Positions 36,044 through 48,441 of a DNA stretch of 64,000 nt are shown here, piece after piece. Position numbers and translations under genes: made by a program. Positions within the stretch are counted from its first letter, which is position 1. Each line of letters starts with the position of its first letter. This DNA comes from Cinnamomum chago. Lineage: Eukaryota > Streptophyta > Magnoliopsida > Laurales > Lauraceae. The stretch covers positions 58,772,501 through 58,836,500 of the forward strand of contig CP142457.1 in NCBI GenBank assembly GCA_038049695.1, given 5' to 3'. The notes beneath the pieces are model-generated. The model was given only the letters and a program-made list of their open reading frames with translations, did no database searches and was not told the origin of the DNA.

Positions 36044-37483
36044 TTAGGAGAATTTCAAGTTGTTTAAACATGAATTCTTGAAATCTTAATAAACAAACAT
36101 GCCCTTAATCTTCACCTCTAAATGTGTCCTAACACAAACAAACAGACACTAAAAGAAACCAACTATATTGTTGTTAAAAAGTAATCAAATAAATGTGCAA
36201 AGTCATCTACTTGGTGTGAACCATTTTCTTATGTAGTTATATACTTGTCTTTCTCTAACTTCAACCATGGGACATTACATTTCTCTTTGGACACATCTGA
36301 TAAATGTCCCACATGGACCTTTTCATTTAGGTTCGTCACTTTCACATTTAGAGGCATATGAAAACGCAAACAAAAACAAACCAATACCCAGTAGAAGAGA
36401 GAGCACTTGGAATCCTACATACCTTTCTTTCCTGAAATTAAGAAGGTGGGAATGGATGCACTTGGATCGATGGAAGAAAACTACCACTCGTCCACTCTGC
36501 AGCAATCTTGAAAACCCCAAAAAAGTTCAGCCAAGATTACAGCCAAGGATTAATTACAGTAGGCATCTCTGCAATTTTCCACCCCACAAGTTTTCCTTTT
36601 CAAACCACGGGAAAGCAAAGGGTTCTTGTTAGGATTGTTTGTTTCCTCAAAGCAGCAATCCAAATTGATGCCTTGTCGCACGCAACCTTTGCTGGACATA
36701 TTGCAATGATTGGGACCCCACCTATACCAGCTGTGTTGGCACAGGTCCCTCTGTCCTTCTGTTCCCTTGCACGTTGGACACATGCTTCTTTGATCATGAT
36801 CGTTCATCTGATGGGACATGCCTTGAAACCTCTCAAATTTCTGCCCTTTTCTTATTAATTTAAGTGGGGATGCACATAGATATAACATGAACGGTTCAAG
36901 ATGAATTCCATCAAATTTATTTCTATATCCTCAAGTTTCACTACAAAGGGAGAGGGACCCACCGCTTGATTCATCGCATGACAAAAATGTGATTCACGCC
37001 ACACTAGCAGCGATGTCACATCAATGCCTGATTACGTTTCAGTCTGTGCTTAATTGGACGGAGGGACCACTCTTTTTTTAACTAAAACGTGAGAACCTAG
37101 ATATAGAGGGGATGAAACCATCTTGAGCGGTCTGAATTATCTCTATATATTGGTTCCGTGATAGAGTTCCATAAATTTGGTACACAATTGACTGTTCCCA
37201 TGTAATAGCTACGATAGACGATCCGGATTCTTCAATTTACTGTTCTTGCAATAGGGTTTTTCAGATCAATGCAACATTCTTATTATCAAAAGGAAAAACA
37301 TACGCTCACTCATAAAAAAATTTAAAATTTAGAACCATAAATTAATGGCTAGGATGATCCAATGAGAATGATATTTAGTAATCCTTAATCCAACAAGTAC
37401 TCATTTCTCCTCTAGCTCTTCATGTGGCCGATATCGATGTTTCAAGCACTCCTGTTTCTTAGGTGATGAAAGAAGCAGTTTCC

Positions 37484-37664
37484 AACCCCAAGGGGTAGCT
37501 CAGTTGGCCTAGGACTACGGTTTGCACCCGGAGGTTGTAGGTTCGAAACTGCACTACCACACTGGGGCTACAGGGGAGTTTACCCGGCTTCCCTCTGGGC
37601 CCGGAGGGATTAGTCCAACCCAAATGGTTGGGAACCCTCTGATATCAAAAAAAAAAAAAAGAAA
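37484..37664 (+). mobile_element. tRNA-derived SINE, family A, with exact target duplication
   Basis: The head carries a Pol III A box (tagctcagttggcctagg) and B box (ggttcgaaac) in tRNA spacing. A unique body 'gcttccctctgggcccgg' follows, ending in a poly-A tail. The 16-base gaaagaagcagtttcc at 37468-37483 recurs exactly at 37665-37680. The intact duplication means a fairly recent insertion by LINE machinery. Confidence 0.93.
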
Positions 37665-39318
37665 GAAAGAAGCAGTTTCCCATGTGGCAGAAATTTGAGA
37701 ACTTGAAAGTGGGGGATAGCATCATCACATGTGATCCATATCATGAAACCATGGTTAACACACACAAGGAATAAAGAAATGGAAGGAGCAGCAAGCTGTG
37801 CATACAATTCCTCTTTCTATTCTAACATGGTAGGATTATTACCCAAGTACTAAACTGAAAGGAATGGCTTCACATCAAGTAATCTTCCAGCTCACAATCC
37901 TAACAATCAAACCACCTATCACATTCCTTCTTTTTTTTTGGTGAAGTTCACCCATTGATAAGTTGAATGGTACGGGGTATCAGTTCAACGATCTCATTCA
38001 ATTGTTACATAGATACTGTGATCATAGTACTGTTCTACATGGACTTGGACCTCTCAACAGCCCATTTTTGTGTAAATTAGGCTCGGGCTAGAAAAGTAGG
38101 GGAGAGTTTTCTCTTAGAAGTGCATAAAAAGATGGAGATTGGTGTCTGGGCACAAATAGATGGTTGTTAAGAGGTTTTTAAAAGGAGGACTGAACATTTT
38201 CTTTCTTGAATTGAAGGCATCAAAAGTATCATCCTCTTCTCCTTCTGTTAAATACAAATTATTACATTTCTTTCCTTTTCCACATGTTTTGCTCTCTAAG
38301 TTTAAATGCACGATAATATGTGCTTAAGAAGAATGGTGCAAGAGCTAGCTCACTTCATTTTACTCGTGGAAGCAACAAAATAGAATAAAATAAAGTTAAA
38401 AATTAAAAAAAGATTGGTGCAAAACAGTTGGAGGCTTTTTCACTGCAGTCATGCATCTATGGTTGATTGGTTCCACAAAGTATAGGGTTACCAGTCAATC
38501 TTGTTATGAATTACAATAATGAAAGTGTTCAGAATGTATGATGCCCCTACTCTAGGAAATGGGCAAATTCAAGAGATGGGACACAGAGAGAATCATGGGT
38601 TTGGTGGTGAAGTGGAGCTCTGTGGTTTGGACCATGAAGGTTTGTTATTCCTCTAGAATTCTCAAAATAACTTATGGATGCTATCAAGCATGGAAGAGTA
38701 GGCAACATGAACTGGTGATTGGATTCTTTGTAGGATTAATGACTGTAAAGCGATCATGACAAGACAAAATGGATGCGAAGTTCAAAGACTTGTGATTTTG
38801 ATTAGGACCGCAATTGCAGAAATTTAGAATGGAGGATGCTTTAGGAATAGTGTTTCATATTCTTATATAAAAGAAGTTAATCTAAATGGGTCACATTCTA
38901 TTGAGGAAGTCAACTGCCTTATCATCAGCTGTAAGTTCAAGATAGCTTTAACTCTCTCAACTTCATTTTTTATCAATGCAATTTAGGCATAAATTCCCCA
39001 CTTTAAGATACCTTTTTGCTCTAGGCAGTCCCCATCAAGTTCTTGCTTCTTGTAAATCTTTCGATATCTTGTCTTTTACTTGGATCAATATAATCTTTGA
39101 ACAAAAATCAAATACCAAATTGACTCCAATTTATCTCAGTTTAGTTTGAGATTTCCCTTGCTCTCATTAGTGCTTTGACCCTGCAAACTTGAAAAAAAAT
39201 TCTAGGTCTGGGGCAAGAATTGAAGGAAAAAAAAAATCAATCACAAATCTTCGCTAAGTCACCGGAATGGAAACATTTGAGTCTTATATGAAAGGGATAT
39301 CAAAGTCTTGGTTATAGT

Positions 39319-39396
39319 TGTAATATCCTGGACCTTGATAATGTAATTAGTCTAATTAATTAGACTAATTACATCCTCGAGGTCCGGGATATTACA
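39319..39396. mobile_element. 78-bp palindromic insertion with TG/CA ends
   Basis: Two 39-base arms (39319-39357 and 39358-39396) are inverted copies with 4 mismatches. The ends are tgtaatatcc and ggatattaca, and the centre is ctaattaattag. The flanks are an exact 5-base duplication, atagt (39314-39318 and 39397-39401). It could be a minimal fold-back or MITE-like element, or an LTR-like remnant reduced to its ends. Confidence 0.75.
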
Positions 39397-42300
39397 ATAG
39401 TGAAGTGGTGGAACTTCACATATTTTCATATAGTGCAACAAGTTAGAATTGTAAGTAGGATATGATAAATGATGCTTTGATGTTATAGTTTGAACTAGCG
39501 ACTACACTATTAATCAATTTGAAACTAGAGACTACACTATTAGTCAATATGAGCCAAATATGTTGATGTCTTAGAATTTTAGACATCTGTTAGACAACTA
39601 CATATAGAGATGATTTCATAGGCGATATCACCCATGGAGAGAGACCACTTCCAAAGGACTTCTTGTTGGGTATCAGGCCCCAAGTAAGTGTCACTGCAGG
39701 GGCAACATGACCCAGGAGATCACTGGGTTATCTATTCCTTGGCTTTCCCTTTTTTTCAGCTCATTCAAAGCATCTTTTTTGCACTACTTCAATTTCGTTA
39801 AACCTTTGTTATTAAACATTTTGAAGTTCTTTCATTATCCAACAAGTGAGAAAGAAAAACATGTTGATGCGCATGCAATCAATTCTAAGAAAAAAAATGT
39901 TCTAAGATTTTAAGTGATTGCTATGTGGACAACAATGTATTAATAGTAATGAAGAGTTTTCTTTTTCATTAGATGGTTAAAGCAAAACAAAACCTTTAAA
40001 ACCTTGCATATATCAATCTCAATCATTATAAGGCTAGAATGAACCAGACATAGCTTCAGAAATCTTAAAGAGTTTAGAGTGCTCGTAAAGGATTTTAGAA
40101 TAGATACAGAAAACATAGATTTTACTTCAATCGGGTTACTTTAACTAATACAATAAACCAGTTGAATCAGGTTCGCTTAATCCCATAAGTGTTTCATTTG
40201 TTATAATAAGAGGAATGGAGATCTTGAGTATGCACAGCTAAAAAGATTAAGTACAAATAATATACTTTTAAAACTGAGATTTGTAGGGTGAGTGCAAATA
40301 TAAATGAGGAACATTAATCTATTGAAGAGTAAACTATTTAGTGTGGTGGCCGAAACTGGAAACTCAAGGACATGTTGTGGATGAACAGTAGGATAAAGAT
40401 CGAGAATTGAGTCACCTGTAAATTCAGCAACATTCACTATAATTTATAAAAACACCTTTGCAAATTTACAAGACTCAAAAGATACCTTTTTGATAGAAAA
40501 ATAAGAAGCTGACTAGAGTTCTTAGATGTTGTTGCTTTGTTAATTTCAATACATATATCAAAAACCCAAGGCTGATGATCATGTTTAAAATTATGGCCAT
40601 CAAACGTTTGTTCGGGTTTGAGGGCTATATCAAACTGTCAAACAATTCTAAGACGTCCAAACTATCCAATCTTTTTTAGGTCTAAAGTAGGCTAAAGGCC
40701 AAAATTCATAACCCACTTTTTTAATTTATGGACTATCTTATGGACTTAATGATTTCATAGATGCACCTTCTTCTTCTTTTACTTCTGGAATTATAGAATT
40801 GTGAAATGTACTGTTAAAATACTTGATTGTTGAACAAATTATGTGGCTTAGTATCTATCAAAAAGTATCTGTGTATCCATCCTTTCCTAAGTAATTTGAA
40901 TAGATTACCGCATTGAGGTTTTGTTTCATATAAAGAGATCCTTTCTTTCATATATAGTGATACAAGATAACAAATTTACAAGATGACAAGTGATAGGTCC
41001 ACAAGTTTTTGGTACTCATGTAAATCAGTCCTGCAGGATCACTTCTTGTCAACTTAAATCATAGGATCAGACCTTAGGTTAAATTAATCTGATCTAAGTC
41101 GAATTCACCAGATCAAAGTTGTACAGTTGGCTGGGATTGGTTCATATTTATATAGGGTTAAACCTGATGATATATATTCAGGATAACAGTGATAATGGAG
41201 CAGGCTCTGATCGCATGTTGATTACCGGATCGCCGAGTCAAAAACAGAAAGTAGAAAAAAGAACACAGGCACAGGCAATACGGATTTACATGAAATATGT
41301 TTCAGTGTGCGACCACATTATTCACAGGGAAATACAAACTTGGATAGCTTTCATATGATGTAGAATTCATATACACAATAAGATTTCACCTCTAAAAGAA
41401 GTTATATAATAACAGCTGCCAGCGTGTCCAAATCAAATAAAGAAACAAATCAGGAAGGAGGATTTTTTCCAATGGTTCAGCTTAATTGATTGTATGTAGG
41501 CCCATAAATTCTCATCTTCTCAAGGTACGATAGACATTGATATTGCATCGAATATTTTAAGCATTTTATTTTTTGTCAAGATCAATTTTGTCAAACCATT
41601 TTTTGATCCCACAAGATATGCAATGGAGATGAAATTGTATTGTAAAATATGAACTTCATGTGTACACAAAATCTTATATTCCCTGTAAGAGATACTATAG
41701 TGGAATATAACCAAATTTAGGAAACCATTATTAAATTCGTGAAACTTATAGTCTAGTGGTATTCAAAGAATTTGGTGAAGGGTGAATGAAAGGTGAACGA
41801 TGATTATATACAAGCTATATTCAGAATTTTTCCCATTGATGGTAAATAGATTCTTTCGCACTCCAACCCCACACCCCAAAACAAAAATGTTAATCCCCCC
41901 AAAATGTGCTAAGATTTTGATGTTCTTTGCCCTTCCCCATTTCACCATCACCATCCTTCACTCTTTTTTTTTTGCCCTCAACATTCCTATGTGAACCATA
42001 GGAATATGTGACTTGTCCCCTTTAGGTTGCATAAATCTATTAACCACTGGACACATCTCAATGGGATTTGTTTTAGGTGTTCTTGATTTGTATCTGATTA
42101 AAACATTAAGGCTACTCGTACAAGTAAAGATAAAATTCTTAACCACCTATTCGTTTACCATTTGAAGAAAATGGAGCAGTAGGATGAGGCCAAGAATAAA
42201 AGGTAATTAAGACTTACCAAGAAAAATGTTTAGCTAGATGTTAATGATGATTTACTAATCTTCCTTGCTTGTGGTATAATGTAGTAGCTGGCACGGTGCA

Positions 42301-42913
42301 CCTTCTCCTGCCACCAAGCAAACCTAGCATCTACAGAAGAGCAGCAAGCAAAGGTTATCAGACAAGATGGGCTTCTTCTCACTGTACTATTATTTTTTCT
42401 AGACTTTCATAAAAACAATCATGAGTTAGTAATATCACAAATTCTCAACCAACAGACCTACTAATTTCCTTTCTATGCTGCTTATAGAGGAGTATGATCA
42501 TATTATAGTAATGTTTCTATTGCTATAGAAAACAAAGAAGTGAATAAAGAGCCATATGTCAGAAAGCCAGGGAACAAAAAACAACCTCAATAACCACCCT
42601 ACAATATATACCATATAACATCATAGCTTACTGTCATAAAAATATTATGCATACACCAGGTAGACACTATACCGTAATTGGTTTAGATTCTTGTTGAACT
42701 GTAATTGGTTTAGATTCTTGTTGAAGTTAGGTATGTAGATTGCAACCTGTCATCCATTGGCATTAAAAGAATTCTCAAATTGTTTCCAATGAAGGGATTA
42801 ACAAAAATAGTTCTGAGCTTGCATTAGTGACCTGTTAAAAGCCTTCAGAAGCAGCAGATTTCAGTGTACGGAGCTATCCCATTAAAAGAAAAATGCCTTG
42901 TTCCATAGGATCC

Positions 42914-43185
42914 TTTTGTAAGAATTCAGATTGGCTTAAAATAATCATACACCAAATGTGGTTATAACATAGAAGGATCACTAGCCAAACGAGAAACGCT
43001 GGTAAAGATCTGACCTTTATGCGTCTGCGTCTGTGCATGTGATGCTTGATTCTTTTGTAAGAATTCAGATTGACTTAAAATAATCATACACCAAATGTGG
43101 TTATAACATAGAAGGATCACTAGCCAAACGAGAAACGCTGGTAAAAATCTGACCTTTAAGCGTCTGGCGCATGTGATGCTTGATT
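42914..43185. repeat. 139-bp tandem duplication
   Basis: Copies begin ttttgtaagaattcagattg at 42914 and 43053. They are nearly identical; the second is slightly shorter at its end ('gcgtctggcgcatgtgatgc'). Confidence 0.93.
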
Positions 43186-43793
43186 ATGGGAAGTTGAGGC
43201 TCCAACAATCTATCAGAAGAAACTGAAAAATGGGAAAAAGGAAGACAGAAAGGGTTGATGTATCCCCCAGCTCTGTGCCCATAAAAAGTTCATAACATTT
43301 AAGACCAAGAGATACAGAAATGCAGCAGATAACAGAAGAAGAAAAGTTTTTTTAGCTAACTGGGGATATGGGGTTGGTTGCATTTGTGGAATTCAGGATC
43401 TACAGAAGGAAATATTTCATATGTCATTTGTAGTGCATCGTACTTTTAATATATTCTAATACATATATACAGTTGAAATAACAGTTCTAATACAGCACCA
43501 TCTCCAATTCCTCCAGAAAGTAAGGGAAAAAAACAAAAGGCTTCTTTCTCATATATATATAACTAAATCATTTAAAATTCCCATGCAGTAAGAAACAAAC
43601 AAACAAAAACAAAAAGGCCTTGCCATGGCTGAACTACATGCAATGTTCCCTATCATCATCTTCATCATCATCATCATCATCAAATTCTTCTTATTGAGTG
43701 CCAGTGGCAGCTGCAAAAAGAGGAGCTTTTTGGGTGTTAGGTTAAAGACATTTTACAGTGAGAATCCATATCCATTTCTGTTTTTTTTTTTCA

Positions 43794-43796
<3 letters not shown>

Positions 43797-43862
<66 letters not shown>
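43797..43862. repeat. CT microsatellite abutting the B3 gene stop codon
   Basis: About 33 CT units, i.e. GA repeats on the coding strand, begin essentially at the stop codon of the minus-strand B3 gene. They should be transcribed as the start of its 3' UTR. Confidence 0.95.
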
Positions 43863-43864
<2 letters not shown>

Positions 43865-45009
43865 ATATTCAATTCTAAGGACAGGGACGACTTCCTTTTC
43901 TTGGGCAACTCTTCTAGTCCCAAAGGAAGTGGAGTGCCATTGAAGAGCCTTAATTGGAGAGAAGGAAGGGAAGGAGTCTGTGGGGAAAGAGATGAAACCC
44001 TTGTCTGCGACACGGTCGATGACAAGAAGTCGCCATCGGCATCCTCTGTGGTGGGGCTCTCCAGGTTCACGCCGAAGAGCCTCAGACGCTTGGCCGCTAC
44101 CAAATTACCCGGGACCACTGGCACCGAACTGAAACCCATCTGCAAAACCTCATTCCTAACCCCACTCACCACCCCTTGTGGACCGGCTTGGCCCCGGTAA
44201 ATCACTGGACCGGGGCTCACCCCGCTGTAGCTATGACCATGGCCGCCTGCGCACCTCCATCGGCCAAAATTCAACTGCTGCTGCAAGCTCATGTGAGTGT
44301 GACTCGATGAGGCAGGCATGAGGAAGCTCCGGCCCCATGGGCATCTCGGCAGCTGGAATGCAGCCTCCGCCACTGTTGCCACCACATTAGTCCGCCGCTT
44401 CCAGTCGATGTAGAGGCGGTCCTTGGCCAACTCACCCAACCCCCTCTCGAACGAGACTATGTCGCCCGCGTCGAGCTTCTTCTCCTTGACAAAGCGGCTC
44501 CATCCTTTGGTCATCACATAGCTCTGGCTGCTGTTCCAGTAGGAGTACCGGAACCGCCATGACTTGCCGCTCCGATCTTCAAAATTCAAAAGCAGGCCCT
44601 TCTCATTAGCTGTAGAATCAAGGGGGAAGTACTTCTCTGCATGCTGCTTCGGTATCACTAAGCGATTGAGCTTACCTACATCACTCGGTGTCACAACCTT
44701 ATCGAACATGTGCTCTCTCTCCACGTTTTCTCCTGCTTTGAAGTCTCCTTCTCCGCCACCTTCTCTCAACCCCATGTTGTTGAAATTGGTTATGTGATCA
44801 CCATTGTGGAGCTTGAATGCTGCCTGATCATAAATCTGTGTTGCCCACTGGCTCCTGGGGTGATTGGCCACACCTTTGTGCCAAGAAGGTGGTGGTGATG
44901 ATGATGATGATGATGGAGAGAATTGAAAAGGATGGAGCATGCCCATGTCACCTAACATCACCTTCTTTTCCATCTCACTGTACCTCTCTCTCACTTTATC
45001 TAATTCCAT
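43861..45009 (-). CDS. NGATHA-type B3 (RAV family) transcription factor
   Basis: A single open frame of 382 residues. The B3 DNA-binding domain spans about residues 99-206 ('[20 protein letters not shown]', '[20 protein letters not shown]', '[20 protein letters not shown]', 'RLYIDWKRR'). There is no AP2 domain, which separates it from full RAV proteins and fits NGATHA or the close NGATHA-like group. The B3 repression motif RLFGV is at residues 310-314. Two LxLxL (EAR-like) motifs follow: LQLRL near the C-terminus and LSLEL at 376-380. The N-terminal part has a Ser/Pro run. NGATHA proteins are nuclear repressors that shape leaf margins, style and stigma. The frame is intronless and starts at the first ATG after a TATA-like site. 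Subfamily placement needs a tree. Confidence 0.92.
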
Positions 45010-45080
45010 GTACTAGAATTCTTTTGTAGCTCAAGAAAGAGAAGATTCAGACAAAAGGAATAGAGGGTCCTTTCAACTGT

Positions 45081-45088
45081 GTATATAT
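45081..45088 (-). promoter_or_regulatory. Possible TATA box of the B3 gene
   Basis: On the minus strand atatatac lies about 75 bases before the ATG at 45009, which would give a leader of about 45 bases. A position-based guess; an upstream leader exon is not excluded. Confidence 0.4.
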
Positions 45089-45319
45089 CTAAGAGAAGAT
45101 TATTTTTTAATTTCTTCTTCTTCAATTGTGTGAGACTGAAGAGAAGAAAGATGGGAAAGAGGAAAAGAAGAGCTGGATTAAGGAGAGTGTTTCTCTTAGA
45201 GAAGGAAAAGGAAGGCTACAAGCCATGAGGGGAGGGATGGGTTCTTATTGACTTTTTTTAACATATGGCCTCTTTGCTGTCCCCTCGCTCGAAGCTTCCG
45301 AAAACTACAGCGAAAGAAC

Positions 45320-45366
<47 letters not shown>
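45320..45366. repeat. GT/GA compound microsatellite upstream of the B3 gene
   Basis: About ten gt units run into about thirteen ga units, roughly 310 bases upstream of the B3 start. A 31-base tandem duplication ('aactaactatagagagag') follows at 45384-45440. Confidence 0.9.
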
Positions 45367-45370
<4 letters not shown>

Positions 45371-45683
45371 TCCATTTGCTACCAAGAACTAACTATAGAG
45401 AGAGAGGCTTAGCTAGAACTAACTATAGAGAGAGCAGCTTAGCTGGGGAGGGTTCTAGGCTACAGTATTCGTTTACTACAATTCTGACGGTTATCCTTTT
45501 AATGGATTTGGATTCTTTAATGGATCCAGGTCCTCTAAGTGCATCCAACTAACCTATCAATTACAGTTTCTGGACCTAAGTAAAGATTGAAAAAAGATGT
45601 CAAGTTTATTGAATTGAATGGTTTTAGTTGAATGATTCAAGTGGATGAAATATACGGTAAAAATAGAAAGTTACCTTACATAA

Positions 45684-45955
45684 GGGCTTGTTTGGCCGAG
45701 AGCATTTCTATTAAAGAGATTTCTTGACAAAAATGCAGAGGAATTTCTCAATTCCTTACTTAATTGGATTTAGGTGGTTGAAATTTGCTGACAAAGTGAA
45801 AAATCACTTTAGGTGAGCTCAATTCTTTAAATTATAGAATTCAGAATGCGTTTTTGCCATTAGTATTTTCAGTTCGACTTCTTGGGGGATAGCACGTGGA
45901 ATTCTCCAAATGCTCCAAATAGCACATCATCAAATGCTTGCGATCAAACAAGTCC
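45684..45955. mobile_element. Tourist-like MITE (272 bp)
   Basis: The left end gggcttgtttggccg and the inverted right end ggacttgtttgatcg form the terminal repeats. They are flanked by TAA at 45681-45683 and 45956-45958. This is the PIF/Harbinger target preference. Non-coding, about 670 bases upstream of the B3 gene start. Confidence 0.75.
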
Positions 45956-48441
45956 TAAAGAATCTATAGCACTAGCTGAGAATTATTTGTCAAATGATAT
46001 CTTGGCGTTTTGTATACCTTGCATTGATTTAATTTGTCAACACTCTCTTCTCAACTATACATTGGATAGGCATCATTCGACGTATTGGATGGCTTGATGT
46101 CTGTGATGTTGGGTTATGTCTTCGATTCCTGATCAATCAGATCAGTTCATCAGGGCAAGCCAGGATCCAAATCTAGCTGGGGATATCATGTTGGTCTTTG
46201 TACTAAGGCTTTTTTTAGGTTTTATAAAGAGATTGTTATATATAACCCTATATAGGAAAAAAGAGGGACAAAAGAAGTGTGCGTTTTCCCCAAGTGATTG
46301 CTCGATTAGATTTTGTTTCACCCTATGTTTGAATCGATCCTAGATAGCTAAAGTTTCGCTGGCTTGATTGTCCTTCTAAATACCATCAACAATGGGCCAG
46401 TAATCCACAAGCTCCATATTCATGACAAACATATTTGATGGTCAAGGGGAATATAAGTTGGATAGTAGTCTGACAAACGCACAGTGGAGTCCAGCCTAAG
46501 TAAGGAAAGATGCATCTTCATGCGTTGGGTCCATGAATAATCTGGTTAGGCTCATGTGAAGGTGGGTGTCCTTTTCATGATTTGGGAGTTTATATTCGCT
46601 TGGTGATAAGCCCAAAAGGCCAGTTGCTCCAGAGTGCATGAGCTTGTGTTAGATTTCCCTTGTGAGAGAGATGCATAGGCATGAACGAATGGGGAAAACC
46701 CTAGCTAGGGTTTATTTTCTAGTGGGTGATGTTTTGGCTTTTGGGACCATTGCTTTTGAACATGGGCCACATGACCTACTTCGGGAAGAGGGTATGTATT
46801 GTATAGAATACCCCACCTGGCCCCTTACTCTTCCAAGGACATTTCTCATAGAGCAATACAAGATTTCTCAAGTTGTGATGTCACAACATTCAATCCAAGA
46901 ATACAGGTGGCTACTTAGCATAAAGGTTCTTTCCTTTCACCCACTGTCAGTATACGTGCTCATGTGGTGCAGGTGAATTAGGATTACATCATGTGGCCTC
47001 TTCTACCCTGCCAGGGGTTACACAAAGTAAAATAGAAATGACTCAGATAGCCATTCATGAATTCTACCTCTTAGAAATCTATTAGTGGGAGGATGTGAAT
47101 TAGGCTAATTGATTGCGCATAGTTTTAAGAGAAAATAATCAACTCGAAGTCAAACTACAGTCATCTTTTCTTTTTGGGTCTACTCAGCTACTTTTATGAA
47201 TGGTTAATGGTTGAATGAGATAAGTTGTGCATAAATTGATTATTGATAAAAGACTGACTTCATTTGATGGTTGCTGCCATCTTGTTAAAAAGCTGCAAAA
47301 TAAACAGCTTGAGCGATTTTGCGTAATCGTTCATTTCGCATGCTGTTATTTCAATAGTTATGATTACTAAATTAAATTAAAATCAGATTTTGGATTTTTT
47401 TAATGGGAATTCAAATTGGCTCTTAGTCCGGGTTCCGAATTGTTTACAAGAACGACCGGGTCAAAACATCAGAATCGGATCTAATATGATGTAAGATACC
47501 ATGTACCAATGCAAACGCTTAAGTTGATAAGTGGAAGATCCAAACATGTATATGAAGCCCTATCAAATCCATTACTTAGGTAATGTAGGATGTGGGACGT
47601 ACTTTCCCAATATTTTCTAAAAGCTGACCTACTAGGGTGATTTCTAGGTATTGATTGCCTTTGTTGTTCTTCATTTTCAACCACTTATGAGATGAATTCC
47701 AATGTATTCTATACAAACGAACAGGTCATAAATGGATATTGATAGAGCCGAATTGTGGCTTGTTGAGAGCCCTCCAAACTACGATATCTGGTTGACCTTA
47801 GCAAATCTTACTCTTTACATTCTTATACTACGATATCTGGTTGACTATTAGCTACTTTCATATCAAATTCCTTAGTCAGCATTTCTTTGCTTCTATACGT
47901 TATACCATTTCATAGCCTAGCATCAAATCTCACTTAGCTTCCTCAAAGAGGAAAATAAAAGAAAGAAAGATAGCCTCATGTTTTCTTTACCAATCTAATC
48001 AAAGCAATGATTAGTTTAGCAATTTATAATTTGCATATGATGTTCCCAATATGTTATACTTCTGCTAAATTAAAAATAAAAATAATGATTTTATCCCTTA
48101 TTTGATGGTCCCTTTTAAACAGTATATTGGCATCATGAAGTAGTTTCATTTTACTTTCACAGAGGGTTGGTTAACATTAGGATGATAGCACTGTATACAA
48201 TTTCTAATTATTAAGATAAAACTCTAGTTACATTCATTTGGTCAAAATTAACAATGAAAGATGCTGAGGCTAAGATGATATGTTGGACTTTTACTTTTGC
48301 ATGAGGTAAGTGTTGGGTTTTTTTTTTTTAATAATCTTTCAGCAATTAGAGAATTAGAAAAACTTCAGTTCATTTGCTTTCTTGTTAGACTTGGGCGGTC
48401 TCAAATTTCCATCAGATCGTCCATTTGGTCCGATCAAGTTT

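Larger units (their letters stand above)
34255..36104. mobile_element. Outer Tourist-like (PIF/Harbinger) MITE, split by two others
   Basis: The ends gggcttgtttctttactg (34255) and, inverted, gggcatgtttgtttatt (right end 36104) pair at about 16 of 20 positions. They are flanked by TTA at 34252-34254 and 36105-36107. Removing the two inner elements leaves about 300 bp, a normal MITE size. TTA target sites and GGG-GTTT ends fit PIF/Harbinger (Tourist). Confidence 0.6.
36108..43790. other. Intergenic spacer
   Basis: No supportable gene. It holds a SINE (37484-37664), the palindromic insertion (39319-39396), a small duplication near 39490-39550 ('gagactacactattagtcaa'), a 27-bp duplication at about 42676-42727, a 139-bp tandem duplication (42914-43185) and a cat trinucleotide run near 43650-43680. 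The remainder is AT-rich and unrecognised. Confidence 0.55.

Noticed and set aside
36267-36632. 121-codon open frame on the plus strand
   Set aside because: No recognisable domain, unusual composition, no promoter or splice context. It is overlapped by other short frames in AT-rich spacer, so chance is the simpler explanation.
43625-44200. 191-codon plus-strand frame with a Ser/Leu run
   Set aside because: Antisense shadow of the B3 gene and its CT microsatellite.
46662-46976. 104-codon plus-strand frame
   Set aside because: No domain. The surrounding text ('aaaccctagctagggttt') looks like repeat or leader sequence rather than coding DNA.
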